DNA of 64,000 bases from Leisingera caerulea DSM 24564. GTDB taxonomy: Bacteria; Pseudomonadota; Alphaproteobacteria; Rhodobacterales; Rhodobacteraceae. Under the pieces are notes generated by a model that was not told the origin of the DNA, made no database searches, and was given only the letters and a program-made list of their open reading frames with translations. The translations under genes were made by a program, and so were the position numbers. Below are positions 45,449 through 53,875 of the stretch, one piece after another. The DNA lies in the NCBI RefSeq assembly GCF_000473325.1, contig NZ_KI421513.1:2241217-2305216 (forward strand), given 5' to 3'. How positions within the stretch are numbered: the stretch's first letter is position 1; each line of letters begins with the position of its first letter.

Positions 45449-46528
45449 ATGAAGACGTTTTTCGCTGCCGCAGCCATGGGGCTGTTTGCCCTTGCCGCCA
45501 ACTCCGCAGCCGCCGAGACCTGCGGCGGGGTTTACACTGTGCAGTCCGGCGACAGCCTGTCGGTGATTGCCGACAAAATGTACAAGGACGCGGGCAAGTG
45601 GAGCGCCATCCACAACCGCAACATCGACAAGATCGGCCCCAAGCCGAACGCGATCCGGGTCGGCATGAAACTGTCGCTGGCCTGTCTCGAGGGGCTGCCG
45701 CTGGGGCTGCCGGGCGGCAAGGAAATCTCCGCCGCCGTTCCCGCCGCTGCGGTGCCGGTCAAGGTGGCACCCGGCAACGCCGCGGTGCGCAAGAAGATCA
45801 ACCTGCTGACCGGCGACGATTACGCGCCTTTCACCTCCAAGGCTGCGCACAACGGCGGGCTGATCACCGAGGTGGTGAACGCCGCCATGGCCAAGGCAGC
45901 GCCGGCCGAAGGCTATGCCATCCACTGGGTGAACGACTGGTCCTCGCATTTCGACCCGCTGCTGTCCAACGCGCTGCTGGACCTGGGCTTCCCCTGGTAC
46001 AAGCCCGACTGCGAAACCATGCCGGACAGCTACCGCTGCCAGAACTTTCATTTCTCGGAGCCGATGTTCGAAACCCTGATGCTGCTGTTTGCCGACAGCG
46101 GCCGGCCCTTCGCCTTTGAGCAGGACAGCGACATCGAGGGCAAGACCCTGTGCCGCCCCGCGGGGTATCTGACCTTTGACCTGGATGAGCGCGGCCGCAA
46201 CTGGATTGCGGAGAAGAAAATCACCCTGAAGCAGCCGCACAAGGTGAAGGACTGCTTTGACATGGTGGCCGCGGGGGAGGCCGATGCGGTGGCGATCAAC
46301 GAATTCACCGGCCGCAGCGTGATGAAAGAGCACGGGCTGGAGGGTCAGTTCACCATCCTGCCGCAGCCGCTGTCGGTGCTGGGCATCTATGTGGTGGTCC
46401 ACAAGACCCACCCGCGCGCGGAGGAGATGCTGTCGATGATTAACACCGGCCTGCGCAGCATCCAGGAGGACGGCAGCTATCAAGCGATCGTCGAGGACCA
46501 TATGGCCCGGATCTGGGCCGGTTTCTGA
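45449..46528 (+). CDS. LysM plus solute-binding protein, paralogue 1
   Basis: 359 residues from the ATG at 45449 with GGGGGG before it; the upstream open frame lacks a signal. A signal peptide (to about residue 23, ANSAAA) is followed by one LysM domain at about 28-75 (YTVQSGDSLSVIADKMY), which would bind peptidoglycan. A short Ala/Val linker leads to a family 3-type periplasmic solute-binding domain from about 117 (INLLTGDDYAPFTS). Conserved Cys pairs in DCETMPDSYRCQNFHFSEP, KTLCRPAGY and KDCFDM suggest disulphides. No permease or ATPase is nearby, so a sensor or scaffold role is as likely as transport. Confidence 0.82.
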   Translation: MKTFFAAAAMGLFALAANSAAAETCGGVYTVQSGDSLSVIADKMYKDAGKWSAIHNRNIDKIGPKPNAIRVGMKLSLACLEGLPLGLPGGKEISAAVPAAAVPVKVAPGNAAVRKKINLLTGDDYAPFTSKAAHNGGLITEVVNAAMAKAAPAEGYAIHWVNDWSSHFDPLLSNALLDLGFPWYKPDCETMPDSYRCQNFHFSEPMFETLMLLFADSGRPFAFEQDSDIEGKTLCRPAGYLTFDLDERGRNWIAEKKITLKQPHKVKDCFDMVAAGEADAVAINEFTGRSVMKEHGLEGQFTILPQPLSVLGIYVVVHKTHPRAEEMLSMINTGLRSIQEDGSYQAIVEDHMARIWAGF

Positions 46529-46541
46529 GGAGGATGCCATC

Positions 46542-47564
46542 ATGAAACGGTTGTTCTCCCGCCTTCTTCAGCTGGCCGCGGTGTTCAGTTTTGCGCCGGC
46601 CGCGGCCTGGGCAATCTGCGATGTCGATTATGTGGCCCAGCCCGGCGACACGCTGTTCTCCATCGCCGAGACCCATTATGGCGAACGCGAGCGCTGGACG
46701 CTGGTATACTACCGCAACCAGAAACTGCTGGCGGGCGCGACAGTGCTGCCGGGCCGCAAGCTGTTCATTCCCTGCATCACCGGGGCGACCGCGCCGGATG
46801 CCACACCGCTGCGCAAGGACAAGGCAGAGCTGACACTGCTGACCGGCGGCGGCTATGCGCCCTTTACCGGCCGCGGCCTGCCGGGTCAGGGGATGGTGAC
46901 CGAGCTGGTCAACGCCGCGCTGGAACTGGCGCCCGCGCCGGTCAGCTATTCGGTCAGCTGGGAGGACGACTGGTCCAAGCACCTGTTTCCGATGCTGGAC
47001 CAGAAGGAATTCGACATGGGCTTTCCCTGGCTCAAGCCCGACTGCGCGGCTGAGCCGGACAATGAGCGCTGCGCTAACTTCCATTTCTCCGAACCGGTGA
47101 TGACCCTTCCGGTCATGCTGTTTGCGCGCGCGGGCAGCGGCTTTGAGTACCGCGAGGATGCGGACGTTGAGGGCAAAACCCTGTGCCGCCCGGCCGGCTA
47201 TTTCACCCATGATCTGAACCGCACCGGGCGCCGCTGGCTGGACGAGGACAAGATCACGCTGGTGCAGCCGAAAACCCCTGCTGACTGTTTCCGTATGGTG
47301 GCAGAGGGCAAGGTGGATGCGGTCGCGGTCAACCTGTTCCTGGGCGCCAGCACAATCGTCCGGGAAGGGCTGCGCGACACAGTTGTGCCGCTTGAAAAAC
47401 CGCTTTCGGAAGAGGGCCTGCATGTGGTGATTTCCAAGCGCCACTGGCGCGGCACCACCCATCTCTACCGGATCAATGCGGGCCTGCAGAAGCTGCGGGG
47501 CAGCGGCCGGTTCGAAGAGATCATGTCACGCCACCTGGAGCTGTTCTGGGCGCAGCTGCAATAA
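46542..47564 (+). CDS. LysM plus solute-binding protein, paralogue 2
   Basis: 340 residues, 13 bp after paralogue 1 and clearly homologous to it along its whole length. Signal peptide (LLQLAAVFSFAPAAAWA), LysM at about 29-76 (YVAQPGDTLFSIAETHYGERERW), then the solute-binding domain (LTLLTGGGYAPFTG). The same cysteines are kept in DCAAEPDNERCANFHFSEP, KTLCRPAGY and ADCFRM. Tandem duplication followed by divergence is evident. Probably translated with paralogue 1; substrate unknown. Confidence 0.82.
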   Translation: MKRLFSRLLQLAAVFSFAPAAAWAICDVDYVAQPGDTLFSIAETHYGERERWTLVYYRNQKLLAGATVLPGRKLFIPCITGATAPDATPLRKDKAELTLLTGGGYAPFTGRGLPGQGMVTELVNAALELAPAPVSYSVSWEDDWSKHLFPMLDQKEFDMGFPWLKPDCAAEPDNERCANFHFSEPVMTLPVMLFARAGSGFEYREDADVEGKTLCRPAGYFTHDLNRTGRRWLDEDKITLVQPKTPADCFRMVAEGKVDAVAVNLFLGASTIVREGLRDTVVPLEKPLSEEGLHVVISKRHWRGTTHLYRINAGLQKLRGSGRFEEIMSRHLELFWAQLQ

Positions 47565-47576
47565 GGCGCGGCTGCA

Positions 47577-47933
47577 TCAGGCCGACAGGGTTTTGGCCGC
47601 CTCATAGCCGTGGCAGGCCGCCTCGCATTCCGTCTCGCTGTCCGGGGTCTGATGCTCGGCGCGCTGCAGCAGCAGGTGCTCCGCCAGAACCGGGTTTTCC
47701 GGAGGCAAGCCGGTTTCGGCCTCAGCGCCGTGCCCGCCGGGGGCGGCCGGATGCCTGCGGCGGTCATTCGGATCGGACGGCTCCAGGGGGGGGGCGTCGG
47801 GTTCCTGCTCCCGCGGGCTGGTGTTTGCGGATTCGCTGCGGTCCGGGTCGTCAGAGCGCACAACCGGACGGGCGGTCAGATGGCCGCGGTTCGGTTTGAC
47901 AGGATCTACCCTTCCTGAAACTGGCAAAAACAT
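47577..47933 (-). CDS. small hydrophilic protein of unknown function
   Basis: 118 residues rich in Pro, Glu, Asp and Arg, with no hydrophobic segment and a likely disordered middle. An AAGGA site eight bases before the ATG at 47933 supports it as real. Two Cys near the C-terminus (ECEAACHGYEAAKTL). No family recognised. Convergent with the LysM gene. Confidence 0.55.
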   Translation of the reverse strand: MFLPVSGRVDPVKPNRGHLTARPVVRSDDPDRSESANTSPREQEPDAPPLEPSDPNDRRRHPAAPGGHGAEAETGLPPENPVLAEHLLLQRAEHQTPDSETECEAACHGYEAAKTLSA

Positions 47934-48048
47934 AGAGCGGGTCCTTCGCGGTGGCTGTGAACCGGTCTAAAGCGAAGGTTAATGCAAAGCGCTTAACATC
48001 AGGTTAATGCGCTTTGGGAGGCGCTGCCGCCGGATCGCTGCTTGAAGC

Positions 48049-48444
48049 TCAGCCTGGTTGGCCAGTAATGAGCCGGGCCTTGGCATAGCTGGCTTCCGCT
48101 TGAAGCGCGCTGACCGGTTTGGGGCCCGCCTGGCAGCCATTCATCAGATCCTGGTAGAACGTGGCCATGTCGGTGCCGTTCACCTGCTTCAGGTTCAGCG
48201 CGTCAGTGCGGGCCGCGGAGCGGGCCGGGCCGATGTACTGCGTGGTCAAGGCGTCGGGGCGGGCGCCGCTCAGCGCTTCCTCCCGCTGCACGCTGCGGGC
48301 CAAGCCCCGGGAGGTGCCGTCGATCAGGGGTGCATCCACCGGCTGGCCGCCTGCTTGTGCGATTGCGGGCTGCCTCCGGTACGCGGCCTGAAGCTGCTTC
48401 ATGCCGTTGTACAGACTGGCGGTGCTGGACACTGCAGACAGCAT
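48049..48444 (-). CDS. small hypothetical protein
   Basis: 131 residues from the ATG at 48444, with AAAGG upstream; the frame extends without a good start. N-terminal helix-like SAVSSTASLYNGMKQLQAAYR, then a Pro/Gly-rich middle, then a helical C-terminus (LQAEASYAKARLI). Only one Cys. No family recognised. Confidence 0.55.
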   Translation of the reverse strand: MLSAVSSTASLYNGMKQLQAAYRRQPAIAQAGGQPVDAPLIDGTSRGLARSVQREEALSGARPDALTTQYIGPARSAARTDALNLKQVNGTDMATFYQDLMNGCQAGPKPVSALQAEASYAKARLITGQPG

Positions 48445-48626
48445 TTGAATACCTTTCACTCCGTTCTTGAGACTCACTTTATGATAATTTGACGTAATCT
48501 GGTGAGGAAACCTTAGCATTGGTTAACGCGCCGTTAACCGTACCGGCGCAAGCCAGGCACGGGCCGCCTTGCCAGCGGGGCAATTCCCAGGGATGATGCG
48601 GGCTTTGGCAGAGCCGGGGGTGCGGG

Positions 48627-49079
48627 ATGATTTCAGCCAGCCTTGAAACGCCTGTCGGTGCGCTCAGCGTGACAGAGCGGGACGGCGCAATCGTGCGGCT
48701 GGCCTGGTCTGCGGCGGCAACAGGGCAGTCAGCCTTGCTGGACCGGGCGCTGGACCAGCTGCGCGCCTATTTCGCCGGCGAGCTGACGGCATTCGATTTG
48801 CCGCTGCATGTGGGTGGCTCTGATTTCCAGCGGGCGGTATGCGAGGCGATGCAAGCGATCCCCTTTGGCGAAACCCGCACCTATGGGGACATTGCCAAAG
48901 GGCTCGGCGCCCCGCCGCAGCCGGTGGGCAATGCCTGCGGCGGCAATCCGATCCCTGTGATCATCCCGTGCCACCGGGTGCTGAGCGCAACAGGCCTGGG
49001 CGGATTTTCCGGACAAGGCGGGGTGGAAACCAAGGTTGCTCTTCTGAAACACGAAGGCGCCGCCAGCCTGCTGATCTGA
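48627..49079 (+). CDS. ogt: methylated-DNA-protein-cysteine methyltransferase
   Basis: 150 residues. Removes alkyl groups from O6-guanine and O4-thymine in DNA by transfer to its own cysteine. Active-site PCHRV with Cys115; upstream IPFGETRTYGDIA and GNACGGNPIPVII are the DNA-binding helix and wing regions. A shortened N-terminal domain fits the Ogt rather than the Ada form. Confidence 0.93.
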   Translation: MISASLETPVGALSVTERDGAIVRLAWSAAATGQSALLDRALDQLRAYFAGELTAFDLPLHVGGSDFQRAVCEAMQAIPFGETRTYGDIAKGLGAPPQPVGNACGGNPIPVIIPCHRVLSATGLGGFSGQGGVETKVALLKHEGAASLLI

Positions 49080-49212
49080 TCCGGCAGGCGGGCCGCGGTG
49101 TTCAGTAATGCTACCTTACGGCTGAACATGGCCCCGGGCCATGCGTCAGCAAGGGGCGGAGGAGCAGCGTCCCTCTGGTGAATATCCGGGCCGCGGGGCG
49201 GCACGGGCGGGG

Positions 49213-49581
49213 TCAGGCAAACAGCGCCTTCACCTGGTCATAGAGGGGTGCGGTGTCCGTGCCGGAGCTTTCGGAAAAATCGCTGATCAGCGCCAGGATG
49301 ACCGATTCCATATCGGCTTCGGACGGTGCCTCGGGGGCGGGTGCCGCGGCGGTTTCTGAAATGCTGTCCGGGCTCTCCGCCGCGGCTGCCCCGCCGGTGG
49401 CTGCGGTGCCGGAGGTGTCTCCTGCCGGCGGCTGGGCAGCCTCTGCAGCCTCGGCCTGCTTGGCGCGCCAGCCCCAGGCCTTGGCGTGGTCGGGCGGCCC
49501 GGGCTGCTTGCTGCCGGTCACTGCGTTCAGGGCATTGCTCAGCCCGTTTGGGGGCAGGGCAGGGGCGGATACGGGTTGCAT
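49213..49581 (-). CDS. small Ala/Pro-rich hypothetical protein
   Basis: 122 residues from the ATG at 49581, supported by AGGAGA upstream. A Pro-rich start (SAPALPPNG), an Ala/Gly-rich disordered middle and an acidic helical C-terminus (ADMESVILALISDFSES, LYDQVKALFA). No family recognised; the C-terminal helix pair looks like a protein-interaction segment. Confidence 0.6.
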   Translation of the reverse strand: MQPVSAPALPPNGLSNALNAVTGSKQPGPPDHAKAWGWRAKQAEAAEAAQPPAGDTSGTAATGGAAAAESPDSISETAAAPAPEAPSEADMESVILALISDFSESSGTDTAPLYDQVKALFA

Positions 49582-49774
49582 GGCGGTCTCCTGTGATCGC
49601 TGCCGCAAGGGCAAGTTCCGCATCAGTGTCCGCATTGGCCCGTTAAATCGGGCTTACCGGCAGGGCCGCTTTCTAGGGCAAACTCCATTCAAACTTTCGG
49701 CGATTTGCCAAAGCCCCTTAGCGCATACGAAAAGCGCTGCCGGAGCAGGGCAGCGCGTGCGGTCCGCCGCAGGC

Positions 49775-50485
49775 TCAGGGATGCGACGGCGCGCGGCGGC
49801 GTTCGGGAATGATCTGCTGGGCAATGCCGACAAACAGCAGGTAGACCGAGGTGACCACCAGCCCCCAATGGGCCCAGCTGGCCGGATGGAAATCGACCCA
49901 GGCGGCCCAGCCGGCAAAGAACGTCCAGGCCAGCGCCACCGGCAGCGAGACCTTGCGCCAGCGGGCCGTGCGCACCGGATGGATGAATTTCAACGGCAGG
50001 AACATGGCAATGGACAACAGCGTCACCAGCACCAGAATGGTCCAATGGCTGGGTTCCAGCGCAAAGATCACCAGCACCGGCATGTTCCACACGCCGGGAT
50101 AGCCGGAAAAGGAATTGTCCTTGGTCTTCATCCGCGTGTCGGCGTAATACATCGCGCTGCCGAAGGTGATAACGATGATCGCGAACCAGCCGGTCCAGCC
50201 CGCCATCAGCCCGGACTGGAACAGCGCAAAGGCCGGGATGAAGACATAGGTCAGGTAGTCGATGATCAGGTCCAGCAGCACCCCGTCGAATTCCGGCGAG
50301 TAGCGCTTGACGTGGTAATGCCTGGCCAGCGGGCCGTCGACGCCGTCCACGGCAAAGGCCACCACCAGCCAGACGAACATCAGGCTCCACTTGCCGTCCG
50401 CTGCTGCCAGCATGGCCAGCATGGCGAAGACGGCGCCAGTTGCAGTGAGCAGGTGTACGGAAAGGGCGCGGATCTGAGGTGTCAT
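49775..50485 (-). CDS. pcs: phosphatidylcholine synthase
   Basis: 236 residues, about eight transmembrane segments. Condenses CDP-diacylglycerol with choline at the inner membrane. The CDP-alcohol phosphotransferase motif is present: VDGVDGPLAR followed by YSPEFDGVLLDLIIDY, that is DGxxAR then a G-D-D set. The FDG-LLD spacing is that of Pcs rather than of phosphatidylglycerophosphate synthase. Pcs is characteristic of alphaproteobacteria. Confidence 0.9.
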   Translation of the reverse strand: MTPQIRALSVHLLTATGAVFAMLAMLAAADGKWSLMFVWLVVAFAVDGVDGPLARHYHVKRYSPEFDGVLLDLIIDYLTYVFIPAFALFQSGLMAGWTGWFAIIVITFGSAMYYADTRMKTKDNSFSGYPGVWNMPVLVIFALEPSHWTILVLVTLLSIAMFLPLKFIHPVRTARWRKVSLPVALAWTFFAGWAAWVDFHPASWAHWGLVVTSVYLLFVGIAQQIIPERRRAPSHP

Positions 50486-50524
50486 GGGTCCCTGATGGCG
50501 AATTTGCCCCGGGCCCGCAACCGT

Positions 50525-50737
50525 TCAGTGCAGATTTGGGCGGAATTCCGTGCCCGCAGCAAACTGGATTCGGGCCATGCGGCGGCCAAAGGGGGCGGGG
50601 TCGGTGATATCAGGGGAGGAGAACGGCGCCCTGGAGGGCATATCGCCCATCCGCTCCCACGGCTGGCCGCCGGGCGGCGGGGCAGGGGCGGCAGGGGCAC
50701 CATCGGCAAACAGGGCGGCAGAACCGGTCATGGTCAT
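50525..50737 (-). CDS. short Pro-rich hypothetical protein
   Basis: 70 residues from the ATG at 50737, with AAGGA eight bases upstream. Starts TMTGSAALFADG, followed by a Pro-rich part and a hydrophilic C-terminus (FGRRMARIQFAAGTEF). No membrane segment. No family recognised. Confidence 0.5.
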   Translation of the reverse strand: MTMTGSAALFADGAPAAPAPPPGGQPWERMGDMPSRAPFSSPDITDPAPFGRRMARIQFAAGTEFRPNLH

Positions 50738-50887
50738 AGCGGAATCCTTTCTGGATCGGTTTCCGCCATAAAGCCGGAGCGGCCTTAACACCGGCTTGCC
50801 GGGGGCTGAAATAATATAGTGCATTTTAGCTAATCCGGCCCGGATCAGCGGATCCGGCTCAGGTCAGGATATCCGGTTCAAGCGGGC

Positions 50888-51115
50888 TCAGCCGCAGCAG
50901 CTGGTCCCCCTTTGCACCGGCGGGCAGGGAACCGTGCCGTAGGAGCAGAACACGCAGCAGTCGCCGGGACGGGGCCGCAGCAGGGTGCGGCAGCCCGGGC
51001 ATTCGTGGAACCACTGGCAGGCGTCCTGCGGCATCGTTTCCGTGGCCTGATGGCCGCAGGACGGACAGGTGAGAGTGCTGGTCAGGACGGGGTCTTCAGG
51101 CATTGTGCCGGACAT
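50888..51115 (-). CDS. GDCCVxC-family small metal-binding-type protein
   Basis: 75 residues. Two CxxC-type zinc motifs (CPSCGH, CPGCRT) and then the signature GDCCVFCSYG and a terminal SCCG. The family is known from genes near mercury resistance, and some members use selenocysteine; here all positions are Cys codons. Function unknown; thiol-based metal binding is likely. Confidence 0.8.
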   Translation of the reverse strand: MSGTMPEDPVLTSTLTCPSCGHQATETMPQDACQWFHECPGCRTLLRPRPGDCCVFCSYGTVPCPPVQRGTSCCG

Positions 51116-51165
51116 GGGCAGGCCTCCCTGTCCCCAGCAGAGGCCGGAAACCGCGCCGGGTCAAG

Positions 51166-52086
51166 TCATGCCTTGGGGTGGGCGCGCATGTAGACGTCCA
51201 TCAGATGGGTGGTGTCCACTGCCGTATAGGCCTGTGTGGTCGACAGTGAGGCATGGCCGAGCAGCTCCTGAATGGCGCGCAGGTCGCCGCCCGCTTCCAG
51301 CAGATGGGTGGCAAAGCTGTGGCGCAGCGCATGCGGGGTCGCGGTGGCTGGCAGCCCCAGCTGGGCGCGGGTCTTGGCCATCACCCCCTGGATCTGTCGC
51401 GGGTTCAGCGCGCCGCCGCGCACGCCCCGGAACAGCGGCGCTGCCGCCTCCTGCGGGTGCGGGCACAGCTCCAAGTAGCGGCCAACGGCATCGCGGGCGG
51501 CGGGCAGAACCGGCACCACCCGTTCTTTCTTGCCCTTGCCCAGGATGCGCAGCACCGGCGGCAGCGGTGCGTCGCTGCCCTTCAGCCCCAGCGCTTCTGA
51601 AATCCGCAGGCCGCAGCCGTAAAGCAGCGTGACCACCGCCACATCGCGGGCGGCGACCCAGTCCTTGTCCGATTGCAGCTCCACCGTTTCCAGCACCGCT
51701 TTGGCAGCTTCCGGGGCCAGCGGGCGGGGCAGCTTCTTTTGAAATTTGGGTGCGCGGGCGGACAGCACCGCGGCCGGTTCAAACCCCTCGCGCTCCGCCA
51801 GCCAGCGGTAGAACGTCTTGACCGCCGACAGCTTGCGCGCCAGCGACCGCGCGCCGGTGCCGGAGCTGCGCTCCGAGGCCATCCAGGCGCGCATGTCTGC
51901 GGTGGTGATCCGCGCCAGCGCGCCCAGCCCCTGCGGGCCGCCGGAATGCTGCGTCATGAAGGCAAGAAACGCGGTCACATCGCCGCGGTAAGCCGTCAGC
52001 GTGTTGTCCGAGGCATCTTCCAGCCCGCCCAGCCGCTCCAGCCAAAACTGCAGCGCATCGCGGCAGGCGGGGGAAATCAGGGTCAT
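51166..52086 (-). CDS. xerC: tyrosine recombinase XerC
   Basis: 306 residues. Resolves chromosome dimers at dif with XerD. Catalytic set visible: Arg161 (LRISEALGL), Lys in GKGKKE (184-187), His252 and Arg255 (HALRHSFATHL), His278 (LGHASLSTTQ) and Tyr287. The N-terminal SAM-like core-binding domain begins near residue 11. Its start overlaps the DUF484 stop (ATGA), the usual pairing, so this is the housekeeping recombinase and not a phage integrase. Confidence 0.95.
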   Translation of the reverse strand: MTLISPACRDALQFWLERLGGLEDASDNTLTAYRGDVTAFLAFMTQHSGGPQGLGALARITTADMRAWMASERSSGTGARSLARKLSAVKTFYRWLAEREGFEPAAVLSARAPKFQKKLPRPLAPEAAKAVLETVELQSDKDWVAARDVAVVTLLYGCGLRISEALGLKGSDAPLPPVLRILGKGKKERVVPVLPAARDAVGRYLELCPHPQEAAAPLFRGVRGGALNPRQIQGVMAKTRAQLGLPATATPHALRHSFATHLLEAGGDLRAIQELLGHASLSTTQAYTAVDTTHLMDVYMRAHPKA

Positions 52087-52790
52087 GACAGCCAGTAGCG
52101 CATCGAGCGTTCAAAAACGCCGCCGAAAAAGGCCAGGAGATCGCTGCCCTGCATGGGGGAAAACTGATGCGGGTCTTCTGAGCCCATCACCAGCATTCCG
52201 GGCAGGCGGCCCTCGCCCAGGTCCAGCATCAGGCAGGCCTCCGAGCGGATCCATTCGGCCTTCTGGCCATAGACCCGGGGGCTGGCGCTTTGAGTCTGGC
52301 GCAGGGTCACGCTGCGCTGACTGCCGGGCTGGCCGACATAGCTTTCGGTAAAGCCCGGGCCTGCCAGTTTCAGCGAACCGGACTTGCGTTCTACCTCGTC
52401 GCCGCCGGGCTGTGAGGTTTCCAGCACCAGCGCCAGGGCGTCGACCCGCAGGATCTCCGGCATGTCCTGCTCCAGACAAGCGAGGAAGGCGGTAAAGTCC
52501 TGCGGCTCCAGCAGACGCAGCACCGCCCGGTGGATCAGGTTGGTGCCGGCCAGGTTGTCGTAAGCCGCGGCAATGACGGAGCGGTGGGTGTCCTCCAGCC
52601 GGTCGAGCCTTGCCGCCATCCGCTCCATTGCGATGCCGCGCAGGTCAACGACATTGGAACCCATCGCCCGCTCATTGGCGGCAACTAGGGCATTCATCAG
52701 GTGCTGGTCCTCCAGCACCGCATCGGGTTTGGCGAGGATCGCCTCGCGCAGCTGGTCTTCCAGGCTGATTGAAGGGCTTGTACTGCTCAT
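52083..52790 (-). CDS. DUF484-family protein
   Basis: 235 residues, normal length. A helical N-terminus (LEDQLREAILAKPDAVLEDQHLMNALVAAN) leads to a coiled-coil (MERMAARLDRLEDTHRSVI) and a GAF-like C-terminal domain ending FFGGVFERSMRYWLS. Sits directly upstream of xerC in many proteobacteria; the role is unknown. Confidence 0.9.
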   Translation of the reverse strand: MSSTSPSISLEDQLREAILAKPDAVLEDQHLMNALVAANERAMGSNVVDLRGIAMERMAARLDRLEDTHRSVIAAAYDNLAGTNLIHRAVLRLLEPQDFTAFLACLEQDMPEILRVDALALVLETSQPGGDEVERKSGSLKLAGPGFTESYVGQPGSQRSVTLRQTQSASPRVYGQKAEWIRSEACLMLDLGEGRLPGMLVMGSEDPHQFSPMQGSDLLAFFGGVFERSMRYWLS

Positions 52791-53097
52791 GCGTGAAACT
52801 CTTACGGCTCCGGACCTCTGACGGGTTTGGTCCCGTGTATAACACGGGTTTTGCGCAATGCTGCGGAAAAATGCGGGGGCGGAGGAAATTGCCGCGCGGG
52901 GAGGCTTCCGCCCGTCGCCGGTGCATTACAATGCCCCGCTCCCGTTGGGCCAGGCGCCGGGCGTTCGCCCGGCGCCATCGGCGTTTCACGCCGCCGCAGC
53001 GCGCCGCAGGCGCGATGCCGGACCCAAGCCGCTCCATGCGGCCCGGCGGCAGCCGTGGTGCATGGCGGCGCGGGAGTGCCCGCTCCGCAGCGGCCAA
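52791..53097. other. intergenic region between DUF484 and transaldolase, no gene seen
   Basis: Hairpin-rich, very high GC DNA from about 52940 to 53080 that loosely resembles the repeat blocks at 38499-38560 and 63443-63502 (CCCGTTGGGCC, then CGGACCCAAG, then GGCGCGGGAG). The first 150 bp should hold the DUF484-xerC promoter. Confidence 0.45.
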
Positions 53098-53128
53098 AGA
53101 AAAAGGCGCCCGCTGCCGGGCGCCTTTA
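53098..53128 (-). terminator. intrinsic terminator of the transaldolase gene
   Basis: GGCGCCCG, GCAG, CGGGCGCC on the minus strand followed by TTTTTC: an 8-bp stem 28 bases beyond the stop. Confidence 0.85.
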
Positions 53129-53152
53129 TTCGTGTCTCGTCTGGCAGGGTGA

Positions 53153-53806
53153 TCAGAGGATCTTGATCTCAGCCGCCTTGATGTCGGCCAGGAAGGCGTC
53201 CAGGCCCTTGTCGGTCAGCGGGTGGTTCACCATCGCCTTGATCACCGCGGGCGGCGCGGTGATCACGTCCGCGCCGATGCGGGCCGAGTCCAGCACGTGG
53301 TTCACCGAGCGGATCGAGGCGGCCAGGATCTGGGTCTCAAAGCCGTAGTTGTCATAGATGGTGCGGATGTCCTCGATCAGCTCCATGCCGTCCAGGTTGA
53401 TGTCATCCAGACGCCCGATGAACGGAGAGATGAAGGTCGCGCCCGCTTTGGCCGCCAGCAGCGCCTGGTTGGCGGAGAAGCACAGGGTCACGTTTACCAT
53501 GTGGCCGTCATCGGTCAGGGTTTTACAGGCTTTCAGGCCGTCCCACGTCAGCGGCACTTTCACCGCGATGTTCTCGGCGATCTCCACCAGCTTGCGGCCT
53601 TCGGCGATCATGGTCTCCGCATCAGTGGCGGTCACTTCTGCCGACACCGGCCCGTCGACCAGGTTGCAGATCTCCTTGGTGACCTCGATGATGTCGCGGC
53701 CGGATTTCTTGATCAGCGACGGGTTGGTGGTGACACCGTCGACCATGCCCAGATCGTTCAGCTCGGCAATGGCGTCGATCTCGGCGGTATCTACGAAGAA
53801 TTTCAT
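53153..53806 (-). CDS. fsa: transaldolase, fructose-6-phosphate aldolase-like short form
   Basis: 217 residues, the short TalC/FSA subfamily. Schiff-base Lys83 is in [23 protein letters not shown] at 26-38 and [19 protein letters not shown] segment ([17 protein letters not shown]) complete the site. Acts in the non-oxidative pentose phosphate pathway or as an aldolase; the two cannot be separated by sequence alone. Divergent from priA over 69 bp. Confidence 0.93.
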   Translation of the reverse strand: MKFFVDTAEIDAIAELNDLGMVDGVTTNPSLIKKSGRDIIEVTKEICNLVDGPVSAEVTATDAETMIAEGRKLVEIAENIAVKVPLTWDGLKACKTLTDDGHMVNVTLCFSANQALLAAKAGATFISPFIGRLDDINLDGMELIEDIRTIYDNYGFETQILAASIRSVNHVLDSARIGADVITAPPAVIKAMVNHPLTDKGLDAFLADIKAAEIKIL

Positions 53807-53875
53807 GGGGCAGTCCTTTGGATGGGTTGGCCTCGGTCGCTTCTGCCTTTACCTCATGGGATTACGGGCGGCAAC

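Noticed and set aside
51166..52086. Possible phage or island integrase
   Set aside because: The pairing with DUF484 and the sequence fit housekeeping XerC; no att repeats or phage genes nearby.
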